50,275 nt of DNA, taken from the NCBI GenBank assembly GCA_947258885.1, contig CAMYKD010000077.1, forward strand, positions 1-50,275, read 5' to 3'. How positions within the stretch are numbered: the first letter of the stretch is position 1; every line of letters starts with the position of its first letter. The notes under the pieces are model-generated. The model made no database searches. It had not been told where the DNA came from and saw only the letters and a list, made by a program, of their open reading frames with translations. The position numbers were made by a program, and so were the translations under genes. The stretch comes from an uncultured Kiloniellales bacterium (GTDB taxonomy: Bacteria; Pseudomonadota; Alphaproteobacteria; Kiloniellales; JAKSDN01). Below, one piece after another: positions 1 through 10,888 of this stretch.

Positions 1-324
1 GAGCGCGAGGCGGCGGAGTTCCGGGCCCGGGGCTTCGAGCAGGCCCAGCGGGTCAAGGCGACCGCCGACCGCGAGGCGACGGTGATCCGGGCCGAGGCCA
101 AGCGCGAGGCCGAGATCCTGCGCGGTCAGGGCGAGGGGCGGCGCACCCAGATCCTCAACGACGCCTATGGCCAGGACCAGGACTTCTTCAACTTCTACCG
201 CTCCATGCAGGCCTACGAGGCCTCGCTGTCCGGCGACAGCACCTATATGGTTCTCTCGCCGGACAGCGAGTTCTTCGACTTCTTCGGCGCCGTCACCAGC
301 GGCGGGGGAGGCTCGGGCAATTGA
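1..324 (+). CDS. hflC: HflC, C-terminal part (FtsH-protease regulator, SPFH/band 7 family), cut by the window start
   Basis: Only the last 107 residues are present; the reading frame is open from base 1. The segment is an Ala/Glu/Arg-rich coiled coil (REAEILRGQGEG) followed by the typical HflC ending DFFNFYRSMQAYE and YMVLSPDSEFFDFF, then a Gly/Ser tail. HflC with HflK forms a membrane-anchored periplasmic complex that modulates the FtsH protease (family knowledge). It is followed by a DUF2065 gene and a Do-type protease, the usual alphaproteobacterial hflKC–DUF2065–degP order, which supports the assignment. The N-terminal anchor and SPFH domain lie outside the window. Confidence 0.92.
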   Translation, partial: EREAAEFRARGFEQAQRVKATADREATVIRAEAKREAEILRGQGEGRRTQILNDAYGQDQDFFNFYRSMQAYEASLSGDSTYMVLSPDSEFFDFFGAVTSGGGGSGN

Positions 325-383
325 TAGCCGGTGCGCCACGGCCCGGCGGTTCCCGGGCGATGCCGGGCTAGGCGCGGGGCGGT

Positions 384-569
384 ATGACCGACCTGCTGAC
401 CGGTCTTGCCCTGGTATTCGTGATCGAGGGGCTGATCCTCGCGATCTTTCCGGACCGTCTGCGCTGGCTGCTCGAGCGCATGGCGGAGGTGCCGCCCGAG
501 GCCCTGCGCGTCGCCGGCTTGGTCTCGGCGGCGGGCGGCGTCTTTGTCGTCTGGCTGCTGCGCGGCTGA
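384..569 (+). CDS. DUF2065 family small membrane protein
   Basis: A 61-residue protein with two hydrophobic segments (about residues 4–20 and 43–59) separated by an amphipathic, charged stretch (FPDRLRWLLERM). The pattern EGLILAIFPDRLR matches the DUF2065/YjeT-like family, commonly encoded between hflC and a degP-type protease. It lies 59 bases after hflC on the same strand, so probably the same transcript. It has no enzymatic motif. A role with the HflKC/FtsH quality-control complex is inferred from context only. Confidence 0.85.
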   Translation: MTDLLTGLALVFVIEGLILAIFPDRLRWLLERMAEVPPEALRVAGLVSAAGGVFVVWLLRG

Positions 570-621
570 CGCCGAATGCCCCCGGCCCGCTTCGCCCGGG
601 CCCGGATACGTGTTAGTCTTG

Positions 622-651
622 CTTGAAAGTTGATGGTGCGGCCTCCACATT
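622..651 (+). promoter_or_regulatory. RpoH (sigma-32)-like heat-shock promoter for the degP-type gene
   Basis: CTTGAAA (622–628), a 16-base spacer, then CCACATT (645–651). This resembles the sigma-32 consensus CTTGAAA-N11-16-CCCCATnT. It lies about 90 bases before the GTG start of the periplasmic protease, a gene class commonly under heat-shock or envelope-stress control. Recognised by eye; no start site is known. Confidence 0.5.
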
Positions 652-737
652 GGAGCACACGAAACATAGTTCGAAACATTTTTTGGATCGGCCGCCTGCC
701 CCCACGGCGCGGCGATCCAGAGTTCGGAGATCATGAC

Positions 738-2210
738 GTGACGCAGGTGACGATCCCCCTTCACCGGACCCCGCCGGTGATTCGTTTTCTCATTGCCGCC
801 CCGCTCTTGCTCGCCGTCCTGGCGCTGTCCTCCGTGGCGCAGGCGCGCGGGGCCCCGGACAGCTTCGCCGATCTGGTCGACAAACTGCTGCCCACCGTGG
901 TCAACATCTCGACCACACAGACGGTCGAACAAGGCCGCGGGACAGAGGAATTCGAGGAATTCTTCCGCGAGTTCTTCGAGCGTCGTGGCGGCGGTGGCGG
1001 CGGCGAGCCGGCGCCGCGCCGCCGGCAGAATTCGCTCGGCTCCGGCTTCATCATCGACCGGACCGGCTATATCGTCACCAACCATCACGTGATCGCCGGC
1101 GCCGACGAGATCTCGGTGCGCCTGGCCGACGATACGACGCTCGAGGCGACCATCGTCGGCAGCGACGAGAAGACCGACCTGGCCCTGCTCAAGGTCGAAA
1201 GTCCCACGCCGCTGCCCGCCGCCAGGTGGGGCAAATCCGAGGACACGCGGATCGGCGATTGGGTGATCGCCATCGGCAATCCCCTGGGTCTGGGCGGGAC
1301 GGTCACCGCGGGCATCGTCTCGGCGCTCCAGCGCGACATCAACGCCGGACCCTACGACGATTTCATTCAGACCGACGCGGCGATCAACAAAGGTAATTCG
1401 GGCGGCCCGATGTTCAACATCAAGGGCCAGGTTATCGGCATTAATTCGGCGATCTTCTCGCCCTCGGGCGGGTCGATCGGTATCGGCTTCGCGATTCCCT
1501 CGGCCCTTGCCGAGAACATCGTCCTGCAGCTGCGCGACCATGGCGCGGTGCGCCGCGGCTGGCTCGGCGTGCGCATTCAGCACGTGACCGACGAGCTGGC
1601 CGAGGGCCTGCGGCTGGACAATGCGCGCGGCGCGCTGGTCGCCTCCGTCAGCCCGGGCGGCCCGGCCGAGGCCGCCGGCGTCAAGCAGGGCGACGTCATC
1701 CTCGAATTCAACGGCCGGCCCGTGCCCAAGTACCGAAACCTGTCGCGCATGGTGGCCGAAACGTCGGTCGGCGGGGACGTCGCGGTCGTGGTTTGGCGCA
1801 AGGGCAAGGAGGTCAAGCTCAAGGTCAAGCTGGGCGAGCTGAAGGACGAAGCGGCGGTTGCCGCCTTGCCCGAGGACAGTCCCACCAGTACCGAGAGCGG
1901 CGACGTCGAAGCCCTCGGCCTGAAGCTCGCCACGATCACTCCCGAGCTACGCCAGCGCTTCGAGTTGGACGAGAAGACCGACGGCGTCGTCATCACGGAC
2001 GTAATGCCCGGCGGCAACGCGGCCGAAAAGAACCTGAAGCCCGGCGACGTGATCGTCGAGATCGACCTGGAAGAAGTCCGAAGCCCCGACGACGTGACCG
2101 ACAAGGTGGAGAAGGCCAAGGACGAGGGCTATCGCGTCGTCACGCTCCTCGTATTCCGCCAGGGCAAGAGCGATTTCGAGTGGGTCGCCGTACGCCTCGA
2201 CAACAGCTGA
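738..2210 (+). CDS. degP: Do-family periplasmic serine endoprotease (DegP/HtrA/MucD-like)
   Basis: A 490-residue protein starting at GTG 738, with GGAG at 726–729 seven bases upstream; the frame is open further upstream but without a ribosome site. A Sec signal peptide (IRFLIAAPLLLAVLALSS…AQA) leads to a trypsin-like domain with the triad H117 (TNHHVI), D147 (TDLALL) and S221 (GNSGGP). Two PDZ domains begin near residues 272 and 390. An acidic/Gly-rich linker (FEEFFREFFERR, then a Gly run) precedes the catalytic core, as in Do proteases. It degrades or refolds misfolded envelope proteins. A sigma-32-like promoter lies upstream and a terminator just after the stop. The mature architecture is complete. 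Confidence 0.93.
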   Translation: MTQVTIPLHRTPPVIRFLIAAPLLLAVLALSSVAQARGAPDSFADLVDKLLPTVVNISTTQTVEQGRGTEEFEEFFREFFERRGGGGGGEPAPRRRQNSLGSGFIIDRTGYIVTNHHVIAGADEISVRLADDTTLEATIVGSDEKTDLALLKVESPTPLPAARWGKSEDTRIGDWVIAIGNPLGLGGTVTAGIVSALQRDINAGPYDDFIQTDAAINKGNSGGPMFNIKGQVIGINSAIFSPSGGSIGIGFAIPSALAENIVLQLRDHGAVRRGWLGVRIQHVTDELAEGLRLDNARGALVASVSPGGPAEAAGVKQGDVILEFNGRPVPKYRNLSRMVAETSVGGDVAVVVWRKGKEVKLKVKLGELKDEAAVAALPEDSPTSTESGDVEALGLKLATITPELRQRFELDEKTDGVVITDVMPGGNAAEKNLKPGDVIVEIDLEEVRSPDDVTDKVEKAKDEGYRVVTLLVFRQGKSDFEWVAVRLDNS

Positions 2211-2234
2211 GATAAAGCCGGGTCGGCGACATGG

Positions 2235-2260
2235 ACGGCGGCCCTTGCGGCCGCCGTTTT
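2235..2260 (+). terminator. Rho-independent terminator of the degP-type gene
   Basis: A 9-bp stem (ACGGCGGCC / GGCCGCCGT) with the 5-base loop CTTGC, followed by TTTT. It lies in the short gap between the convergent degP-type gene and serB. Confidence 0.75.
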
Positions 2261-2265
2261 CGTCT

Positions 2266-3159
2266 TCAGTCGACGAACTCCTCGCGCCGGTAGCCCTGCA
2301 AATAGAGCAGCGCCGTAAGGTCGCCGTGGTCGACCAAGGCGTGCGCCGCGGCCCTGGCCGCGGACTTGCCGCGATAGGCGACACCGAGGCCCGCGGCGGC
2401 CAGCATGGCCGCGTCGTTGGCGCCGTCGCCGACGGCGCAGGCCGCGTCTATCGTGACACCGCGTTCGGCGGCGAGGCGCTCGAGCGTGGCGAGCTTGGCG
2501 TCGCGGTCGACCAGCGGTTCGGCCACCCGGCCGGTCAGCCGCCCGTCCTCGACCAGCAGACGATTGGCCACCACCGTTTCGAAGCCGCAGGCCGCCGCAA
2601 TGGGCTCGGCGAAACACGTAAAGCCGCCCGAGACCAACGCCGTCGCGGCCCCCGCCGCGCGCAGGGTACGCACCAGGGTACGGGCCCCGGGGTTGAGCGT
2701 CATGCGCCGGCCGGCCTCGTCGAGGGCGCCGGCCGGCAGTCCCTTCAGAAGTCCGAGCCGGGCGTCGAGCGCCGCGGCGAAATCCAGCTCGCCGGCCATG
2801 GCCCGGGCGGTGATCCCGGCGACCCGATCGCGCAGGCCGACCGCCTCGGCCAGCTCGTCCAGCATCTCCTGGCCGATGATGGTCGATTCCAGGTCGGCTA
2901 CCAGAAGCGCCTTGCGCCGCCCTTCGGCCGGCTGGACCGCGGCGTCGAGCGGAAGATGGCTCAGCTGCAGCGCGAGCAGAGCCCCGAGGTCCTCGCGGTC
3001 GGGTGCCTCGAAGGGGATATCGCAGGCCAAGCCCGGGGCGAGCCACCCGGTCGGACCGACCTCGGCGCCGCCCGCAAGCAGCGACGCGGCGGCCACGGCG
3101 GCCAGCTCCGGCGTCAGAACGTCCGGCCTGCCGGCGATCAAGGTGAGGACAAAACGCAT
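2266..3159 (-). CDS. serB: Phosphoserine phosphatase SerB (HAD family)
   Basis: A 297-residue protein converting O-phosphoserine to serine. The start at 3159 gives the usual MRFVLTLIAG opening; an upstream ATG at 3186 would add nine unusual residues. The N-terminal ~80 residues form the regulatory part. The HAD phosphatase core follows with motif I at D89-L-E91-S-T, motif II S177 (LVSGGF), motif III K222 (DRDAKL) and motif IV GDGAND (D245, D249). Oddity: motif I is normally DxDxT, and here the second Asp, the general acid/base, is Glu. All other catalytic residues are present, so it is probably active. It is transcribed divergently from miaA with only 47 bases between the starts. Confidence 0.92.
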   Translation of the reverse strand: MRFVLTLIAGRPDVLTPELAAVAAASLLAGGAEVGPTGWLAPGLACDIPFEAPDREDLGALLALQLSHLPLDAAVQPAEGRRKALLVADLESTIIGQEMLDELAEAVGLRDRVAGITARAMAGELDFAAALDARLGLLKGLPAGALDEAGRRMTLNPGARTLVRTLRAAGAATALVSGGFTCFAEPIAAACGFETVVANRLLVEDGRLTGRVAEPLVDRDAKLATLERLAAERGVTIDAACAVGDGANDAAMLAAAGLGVAYRGKSAARAAAHALVDHGDLTALLYLQGYRREEFVD

Positions 3160-3206
3160 GGACCGCCATATAGAAGGGACGAGCATGGCGGCACAAGCGG
3201 TATGAC

Positions 3207-4205
3207 GTGACCAAAGACCAGACCCGATCGGACGGACAGGCCGACACCCGGCCGCCGGTCGTCGTCGTGACCGGGCCGACGGCCAGCGGCAAGTCGGGTC
3301 TGGCGCTCGCGCTCGCCCACGCCTTCGACGGCGTGATCGTCAACAGCGACGCCATGCAGGTCTATCGCGAGCTCTCGGTCCTGACCGCCCGGCCGACGGC
3401 CGGGGACCTGGAACTGGCACCGCACCGGCTCTACGGCGTGCTGCCGGGCGCCGCCGCCTGTTCGGCCGGGCGCTGGCGGGGCCTGGCGCTGGCCGAGATC
3501 GCGGCGGCGCAGGAGGCCGGCCGCCTGCCGCTCGTGGTCGGCGGCACCGGGCTCTACCTGCGGGCGCTCGCCCGCGGACTGACCGAGTTGCCGGCGATCC
3601 CGGCGGGGTTGCGCCAGGCCGCGCGCGAACGCCACCAGGCGCTCGGCGGCCCTGCCATGCGCGCCGAGCTCGCCCTGCGCGACCCGGCCACGGCCGCGCG
3701 CCTGCGGCCGGGCGACACGCAGCGCTTGATCCGCGCCTGGGAGGTGCTCGAGGCGACCGGCCGCCCGCTCGCCGAATGGCAGGCCGAGGACGGCGGGGAG
3801 CCGGCCCCCTACCGCTTTCTCTGTATCGCCCTGATGCCGCCGCGCAAGGCGCTCCACGCCGCCTGCGACGGCCGATTTCTCCGTATGCTCGAGGCCGGCG
3901 CCCTGGACGAGGTGCGCGCGCTCCTGGCTCTCGGCCTCGACCCCGAACTGCCGGTCATGAAGGCGCTCGGCGTGCCGGAGCTGGCCGCCCACCTCCATGG
4001 TGCACTGCGGTTGGAAACCGCGGTCGCGCAGGCCCAACAGGCGACTCGGCGCTACGCCAAACGCCAGACGACCTGGCTCAGGACCCAGATGCCCCGCGAC
4101 TTTACGAGTAATCAAGTATCTCCAGTCGTGGTTGAAAAGCAATATTCAGAAAGCTTGAAGGGCGAAATCTTTACAATTATTCGCAATTTTGTGTTGACCG
4201 CCTAA
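3207..4205 (+). CDS. miaA: tRNA dimethylallyltransferase MiaA
   Basis: A 332-residue protein starting at GTG 3207. It transfers a dimethylallyl group to A37 of tRNAs reading UNN codons. The P-loop GPTASGKS is at residues 23–30, followed by the substrate-binding NSDAMQVYREL, the VVGGTGLYLRAL motif, DTQRLIRAWEV, and the C-terminal RRYAKRQTTWLR. Length and order are normal for the family. The last ~35 codons (4100–4205) are clearly more AT-rich than the rest, but the tail keeps family features (ESLKGEIF…IRNFVLTA), so it is not a fusion. Sits between serB (divergent) and the ilv operon. Confidence 0.95.
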   Translation: MTKDQTRSDGQADTRPPVVVVTGPTASGKSGLALALAHAFDGVIVNSDAMQVYRELSVLTARPTAGDLELAPHRLYGVLPGAAACSAGRWRGLALAEIAAAQEAGRLPLVVGGTGLYLRALARGLTELPAIPAGLRQAARERHQALGGPAMRAELALRDPATAARLRPGDTQRLIRAWEVLEATGRPLAEWQAEDGGEPAPYRFLCIALMPPRKALHAACDGRFLRMLEAGALDEVRALLALGLDPELPVMKALGVPELAAHLHGALRLETAVAQAQQATRRYAKRQTTWLRTQMPRDFTSNQVSPVVVEKQYSESLKGEIFTIIRNFVLTA

Positions 4206-4232
4206 ATTCGAGTGCGTAGGGTGCCCGCACCG

Positions 4233-4255
4233 CGTGCCCGGCGAGGCCGGGCGCG
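4233..4255 (+). other. Strong hairpin downstream of miaA, upstream of ilvB
   Basis: A 10-bp stem (CGTGCCCGGC / GCCGGGCGCG, with one G·U) and a 3-base GAG loop. No T-tract follows (AAAGTTATT), so it may be a factor-dependent end of miaA transcripts or a stabilising structure rather than an intrinsic terminator. Confidence 0.5.
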
Positions 4256-4278
4256 AAAGTTATTGTGCACTGCGTGAC

Positions 4279-4336
4279 AGACGGCCCGTGCGTGCTAAAC
4301 TGCCGGGACACCGGCGGCTAGGGTGCCGGCGCCTTT
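4279..4336 (+). promoter_or_regulatory. Putative ilvB promoter and GC-hairpin/T-run leader
   Basis: Before ilvB there is a GTGACA…TAAACT pair with about 16 bases between (roughly 4274–4302). Then come two overlapping, mutually exclusive short hairpins (GCCGG-GACA-CCGGC, and CCGGC…GCCGG) and the run CGCCTTTTTT. This looks like a weak terminator in the ilvBNC leader, as expected for attenuation. No leader peptide rich in Ile, Leu or Val codons is visible, so attenuation is speculative. Confidence 0.3.
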
Positions 4337-4374
4337 TTTGCGCGGGGCATGTCGTTCGAGGGGATGCGAGGGAA

Positions 4375-6135
<1,761 letters not shown>

Positions 6136-6154
6136 GGTCGGAAGCCCGCCCGCA

Positions 6155-6228
6155 CCTCGTCCTTCGACAGGCTCGGGACGAGGTGCTCGAACGCAGCCGA
6201 GGTCCTCGTGGTGAGCCTGTCGAACCAT
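6155..6228 (+). repeat. Palindromic repetitive element (TTCGACAGGCTC / GAGCCTGTCGAA) between ilvB and ilvN
   Basis: Inverted arms TTCGACAGGCTC (6163–6174) and GAGCCTGTCGAA (6213–6224), with a second nested hairpin CCTCGTCC (6155–6162) / GGGACGAGG (6175–6183). Its spurious translations (MVRQAHHE, RPEPVEGR) are the signature of a dispersed intergenic repeat common in alphaproteobacterial genomes. It fills most of the ilvB–ilvN gap, and one ATG (6227) upstream of ilvN falls inside it. Confidence 0.8.
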
Positions 6229-6262
6229 GAGAAACGGCCGAGCCAGGAAAGCGAAGTCCCCC

Positions 6263-7856
<1,594 letters not shown>

Positions 7857-7928
7857 GCGTTCGATTCCAATAGCTTAAGCTGGGACGCCCCCCGACTCCG
7901 GCACCCCTCGGCGCCGGTCCCGGCGAGC

Positions 7929-7954
7929 CCGCCGGCGAAGCGCCCTGCCGGCGG
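7929..7954 (+). other. Hairpin downstream of ilvC
   Basis: An 8-bp stem (CCGCCGGC / GCCGGCGG) with a 10-base loop, in the 220-base gap after ilvC. It is not followed by a T-run, so a role as transcript end is only possible. The rest of this gap shows no gene. Confidence 0.35.
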
Positions 7955-8076
7955 AAACGAAACGTTAGGGACTTTCGCGGCAACATCGCCGAAGGCACAC
8001 CTTCTGGGCGAGGCCTCGCACGAGCGCCCCGGCCATGGGAGCCTGCCGGTATCGGAGCTCGAGGGAGTCTCGAGGC

Positions 8077-9180
8077 GTGAGCCAGACGTGGCGCTACCAC
8101 AACCCGGTCGACATCACCTTCGGCCCCGGCGCGTTCGGCCGGATCGGCGAGGCGCTGGACGGCCGGTCCTACGCGCTGGTCACCTATGGCGATGCGCCCT
8201 TCGAGGACCACCGGGCACGCCTGGCCGAGCTGGCGGGCGCGCCGACCGTCGCCGTCGACGACGTCGCGTCCAACCCGAACTTCGGAACCTTGAGCCACCA
8301 CTGCGCCCGTTTCGCCGCCATCGACCCGCCGCCCGAGGTGATCGTGGCGCTGGGCGGCGGCTCGGTGATCGACACCGCCAAGGTGCTGGCCGCCGCGCGC
8401 GGCGATTTCGCCCAGGTGCGGCACTATCTGGAGACCGGCCGGGGCGGCGACACCCTGGGCGCGATCCCGATCATTGCCGTGCCGACCACGGCCGGGACCG
8501 GCAGCGAGGTGACCAACTGGGCGACCGTCTGGGACCTCGACGGCGGCAGGAAGTACTCGCTCGCCCGGCCGAGCGTCTATCCGCAGTGCGCCCTGGTGGA
8601 CCCGGAGCTGATGCTGGGGCTGCCCCGCTCGGTCACGGTCAGCTCCGGCCTCGACGCGCTGTCCCACGCGCTGGAGAGCCTGTGGAACCGCAACGCCAAC
8701 CCGATGTCGACCGAGTTCGCGGTCCCGGCCGCGCGCGAGCTGCTGATGACGCTGCCGCTGCTGGCCGAGGACCTGGAAAACCTCGCGCTTCGCGGCCGGG
8801 TCTCCAAGGCGGCGCTGACCGCCGGGCTCGCCTCCTCGAACACCAGGACGGCGCTCGCCCACGAGCTGTCCTACCCGATCACGCTGCACCACGGCGTGCC
8901 GCACGGCATCGCCTGCTCGTTCAGCCTGCCGCTGGTGCTGCGCGCGGTGGCCGGCGAGAGCCGGACCTGCGATACCGCGCTCAAGCGGGTGTTCGGGGCC
9001 AACCTCGAGGCCGGCGCCGAGCAGCTCGAGGCGTTCCTGACCGGGCTCGAGGTCTCGGTCGATGCGGCCGACCACGGCGTCGACGAGAAGGCCTGGTTCG
9101 AGCTGGCCGAGGGCGCCTTCGACGGCGAACGGGGCCGCAACTTCGTCGGCCGCCGCGAAAAGGTCCTGTCCTACTTCTGA
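8077..9180 (+). CDS. Iron-containing (group III) alcohol dehydrogenase
   Basis: A 367-residue protein; GTG 8077 is preferred because GAGGGAG (8061–8067) sits nine bases upstream. The nucleotide-binding GGGSVID is at residues 93–99, followed by PTTAGTGSEVT. The four metal ligands are D193, H197 (GLDALSHALES), H262 (ALAHELSYP) and H276 (HHGVPHG), at almost the family's standard positions. It is an NAD(P)-dependent oxidoreductase acting on an alcohol/aldehyde pair. The C-terminal half (SYPITLHHGVPHGIA) looks closest to the phosphonoacetaldehyde-reductase-like branch, but the substrate cannot be told. It stands alone between ilvC and a convergent metF-family gene. Confidence 0.88.
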   Translation: MSQTWRYHNPVDITFGPGAFGRIGEALDGRSYALVTYGDAPFEDHRARLAELAGAPTVAVDDVASNPNFGTLSHHCARFAAIDPPPEVIVALGGGSVIDTAKVLAAARGDFAQVRHYLETGRGGDTLGAIPIIAVPTTAGTGSEVTNWATVWDLDGGRKYSLARPSVYPQCALVDPELMLGLPRSVTVSSGLDALSHALESLWNRNANPMSTEFAVPAARELLMTLPLLAEDLENLALRGRVSKAALTAGLASSNTRTALAHELSYPITLHHGVPHGIACSFSLPLVLRAVAGESRTCDTALKRVFGANLEAGAEQLEAFLTGLEVSVDAADHGVDEKAWFELAEGAFDGERGRNFVGRREKVLSYF

Positions 9181-9204
9181 GCCGGAGAGTACCGGCGTCG
9201 GCGG

Positions 9205-10134
9205 TCAGCCGGCCGTCGAAGGACGGTCTTTCAAGACCCCAGAGTCCTCGATCACCCGGGCGATGACCTCGGCTTTCTGCTGCGGGGCCATGAGGTGGAC
9301 GCCGGCCGCGCCGGGCAGCTCGCGCAGCCCCTGGATCAGCTCGATGCAGAGCTTGCGGCCTTCGCCGGCCGGGTCGGCGGCGCGCTCCAGGCGTTCGATC
9401 ACGCTCTCGGGCACGCTGACCCCGTGCAGGTTCTCGTTCATCCAGCGCCCCTGGCGGGCCGAGGCCAGCGGCCCGGCGCCGAGGATGATCGACAGGCGCT
9501 CGGTCAGTCCGGCCTCGGCCAGGCGCGCGAGATAGCGCCCGGCCACCGCGAGGTCGAAGCAGAACTGGGTCTGCACGAAATCCGCGCCGGCATCGGCCTT
9601 GGCCAGGAGCGCCGTCGGCTGCCAGCCGGCCGGCGGGTCGAAGGGGGTGTCGGCGCCGCCGATGAACAGGTGGGGCGGCGGCTCGACCGCTCGGCCCGAG
9701 GGCAGGGTGCCGTCCTCGCGCAGCCGCCGGGCGAGGGCCATGACGCCGCGCGAGTCGAGGTCGTAGACGGGCTTGGCGTCCGGCAGGTCGCCGCCCTCCG
9801 GGTCGTCGCCGTGCAGCGCCAGGATGTTGGTGACGCCGAGCGCGGCCGCGCCGATCAGGTCGGCGGCCAGCGCGATCCTGTTGCGGTCCCTGCAGGCCAC
9901 CTGCAGCACCGGCTCGATCCCCGCGCGGACCAGGATGGCGGCCGCGGCCAGGCTCGACATGGTCGCCCGGGCCCCGGCCCCGTCGGTCACGTTGACGGCA
10001 TCCGCCTTGCCCTTCAACGGCGCCGCCCGGGCGAGCAGCGTTGCCGCGTCGGCCGAGAGCGGCGGCGTCACCTCGGCGGTGACGACGAAGCGGCCGGCGG
10101 CAAGCAGGCTTTCCAGCCCCCCGGGCTGCGTCAT
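9205..10134 (-). CDS. Methylenetetrahydrofolate reductase family protein (MetF-like)
   Basis: A 309-residue TIM-barrel flavoprotein; AGGGAGA precedes the ATG at 10134. It shows the N-terminal TAEVTPP with the catalytic-type Glu, VNVTDGAGARATMSS, NILALHGDDPEGGD and FVQTQFCFD, which match MTHFR-like proteins reducing 5,10-methylene-THF to 5-methyl-THF. It resembles the compact branch often found with C1 or corrinoid pathways rather than enteric MetF; no methyltransferase is adjacent here. A 142-residue unknown protein is encoded 55 bases upstream on the same strand, suggesting a two-gene operon. Confidence 0.85.
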   Translation of the reverse strand: MTQPGGLESLLAAGRFVVTAEVTPPLSADAATLLARAAPLKGKADAVNVTDGAGARATMSSLAAAAILVRAGIEPVLQVACRDRNRIALAADLIGAAALGVTNILALHGDDPEGGDLPDAKPVYDLDSRGVMALARRLREDGTLPSGRAVEPPPHLFIGGADTPFDPPAGWQPTALLAKADAGADFVQTQFCFDLAVAGRYLARLAEAGLTERLSIILGAGPLASARQGRWMNENLHGVSVPESVIERLERAADPAGEGRKLCIELIQGLRELPGAAGVHLMAPQQKAEVIARVIEDSGVLKDRPSTAG

Positions 10135-10189
10135 CGTGGTCTCCCTGGTGATTTCGCGATGAATCGGCCGGGCGGACTGGACCGAGGCC

Positions 10190-10618
10190 TCAACCGCTTT
10201 CGGCCTTGGGCTCGGCCGCGCCGCGGGCGAGCGCCTTCAGCTTGGCCTCGACCGAGCCGGGCTCGAGCGAGTCGAGATAGAGGTCGGGGTTGGCCAGCAT
10301 GTCCTCGATCCGGGTCAGGAAGCCCTGTGCCACGGTCGAGTTGAAGTCGATTTCGTGCATGATCCGCCGGAGCGCCGAGCTGCCGGCCATGAAGCGCTGC
10401 ATCTGCGCGACGGTGTCGCGCGCCAGGCCCTCGCCGGTCCGCCAGTCGTCGCTGTAGACGCCGCTGTCGGCCGGGACGTCCCAGTAGTGCCAATGGCCGT
10501 CGTCGTCGAGGCTGATGGTCGGGAACTTCAGCCACTCCTGGTGCCACCACTCGGTATTCGCCTCGGCCTCCTGGACCGCCGCGCTCTGCAGCTCGGACGT
10601 GCTCGTTGGGTCAGCCAT
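10190..10618 (-). CDS. Conserved-looking hypothetical protein upstream of the MTHFR gene
   Basis: A 142-residue soluble acidic protein. The start at 10618 (MADPTSTSEL) has a strong AGGAGAG seven to ten bases upstream. The N-terminal third is rich in Trp, His and Asp (NTEWWHQEW, DDGHWHYWDVP); the rest is predicted helical (ARDTVAQMQRFM, ALRRIMHEIDF). I do not recognise the family. Its position suggests a function tied to the downstream MTHFR-like enzyme. There is no signal peptide or membrane segment. Confidence 0.75.
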   Translation of the reverse strand: MADPTSTSELQSAAVQEAEANTEWWHQEWLKFPTISLDDDGHWHYWDVPADSGVYSDDWRTGEGLARDTVAQMQRFMAGSSALRRIMHEIDFNSTVAQGFLTRIEDMLANPDLYLDSLEPGSVEAKLKALARGAAEPKAESG

Positions 10619-10676
10619 GGTCGCGTCTCTCCTGGATCCGGAGTCGCTTTCGGGATTGCGACAGGGCGCTCGATAC

Positions 10677-10707
10677 ATCATAGCATGGCACCGGCCGCGC
10701 CGGACAA
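10677..10707 (-). promoter_or_regulatory. Possible promoter of the hypothetical–metF operon
   Basis: On the minus strand, TTGTCC (10707–10702) and TATGAT (10682–10677) are separated by 19 bases, about 60 bases before the start codon at 10618. The –10 is good, but the spacing is longer than ideal. Confidence 0.3.
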
Positions 10708-10785
10708 GGGCCTCCACGCCCCGGGACGCTAACGCGGCCCCGGCACGACGTAAGAGAACACGAGATACTGCGCCGCGTCATAGTT

Positions 10786-10816
10786 GGCATAATTAGGGTC
10801 TGACCCTAATTATGCC
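10786..10816 (+). repeat. REP palindrome (GGGTC-T-GACCC family), upstream copy flanking the RAYT gene
   Basis: A perfect 31-base palindrome: 15-bp arms beginning GGCATAATTAGGGTC around a central T. It lies 72 bases before the transposase ATG. The core is identical to those at 11581–11635, 33767–33846 and 42115–42195. Confidence 0.85.
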
Positions 10817-10888
10817 GCACATATCCGATCGCCGGGTGTTAGTGTAGCCTGACACGATCGAGAGGCCCTTTGGCCGAGGACGCCGAAT

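Noticed and set aside
243-1583. Long minus-strand frame opposite the degP-type protease
   Set aside because: It is a shadow frame: low-complexity Arg/Gly/Ala composition and no motif, whereas the plus strand encodes a complete protease with a catalytic triad.
2129-3355. Long Arg-rich frames overlapping serB and miaA
   Set aside because: Out of frame with the recognised proteins and without ribosome sites; typical spurious frames of high-GC DNA.
4206-4374. Leader peptide for classical attenuation of ilvB
   Set aside because: No short frame with runs of Ile, Leu or Val codons is present; only GC hairpins and a T-run remain as weak evidence.
10619-10785. SAM or cobalamin riboswitch in front of the MTHFR operon
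   Set aside because: I looked for conserved core segments and found none; only a possible sigma-70-type promoter and GC stems.
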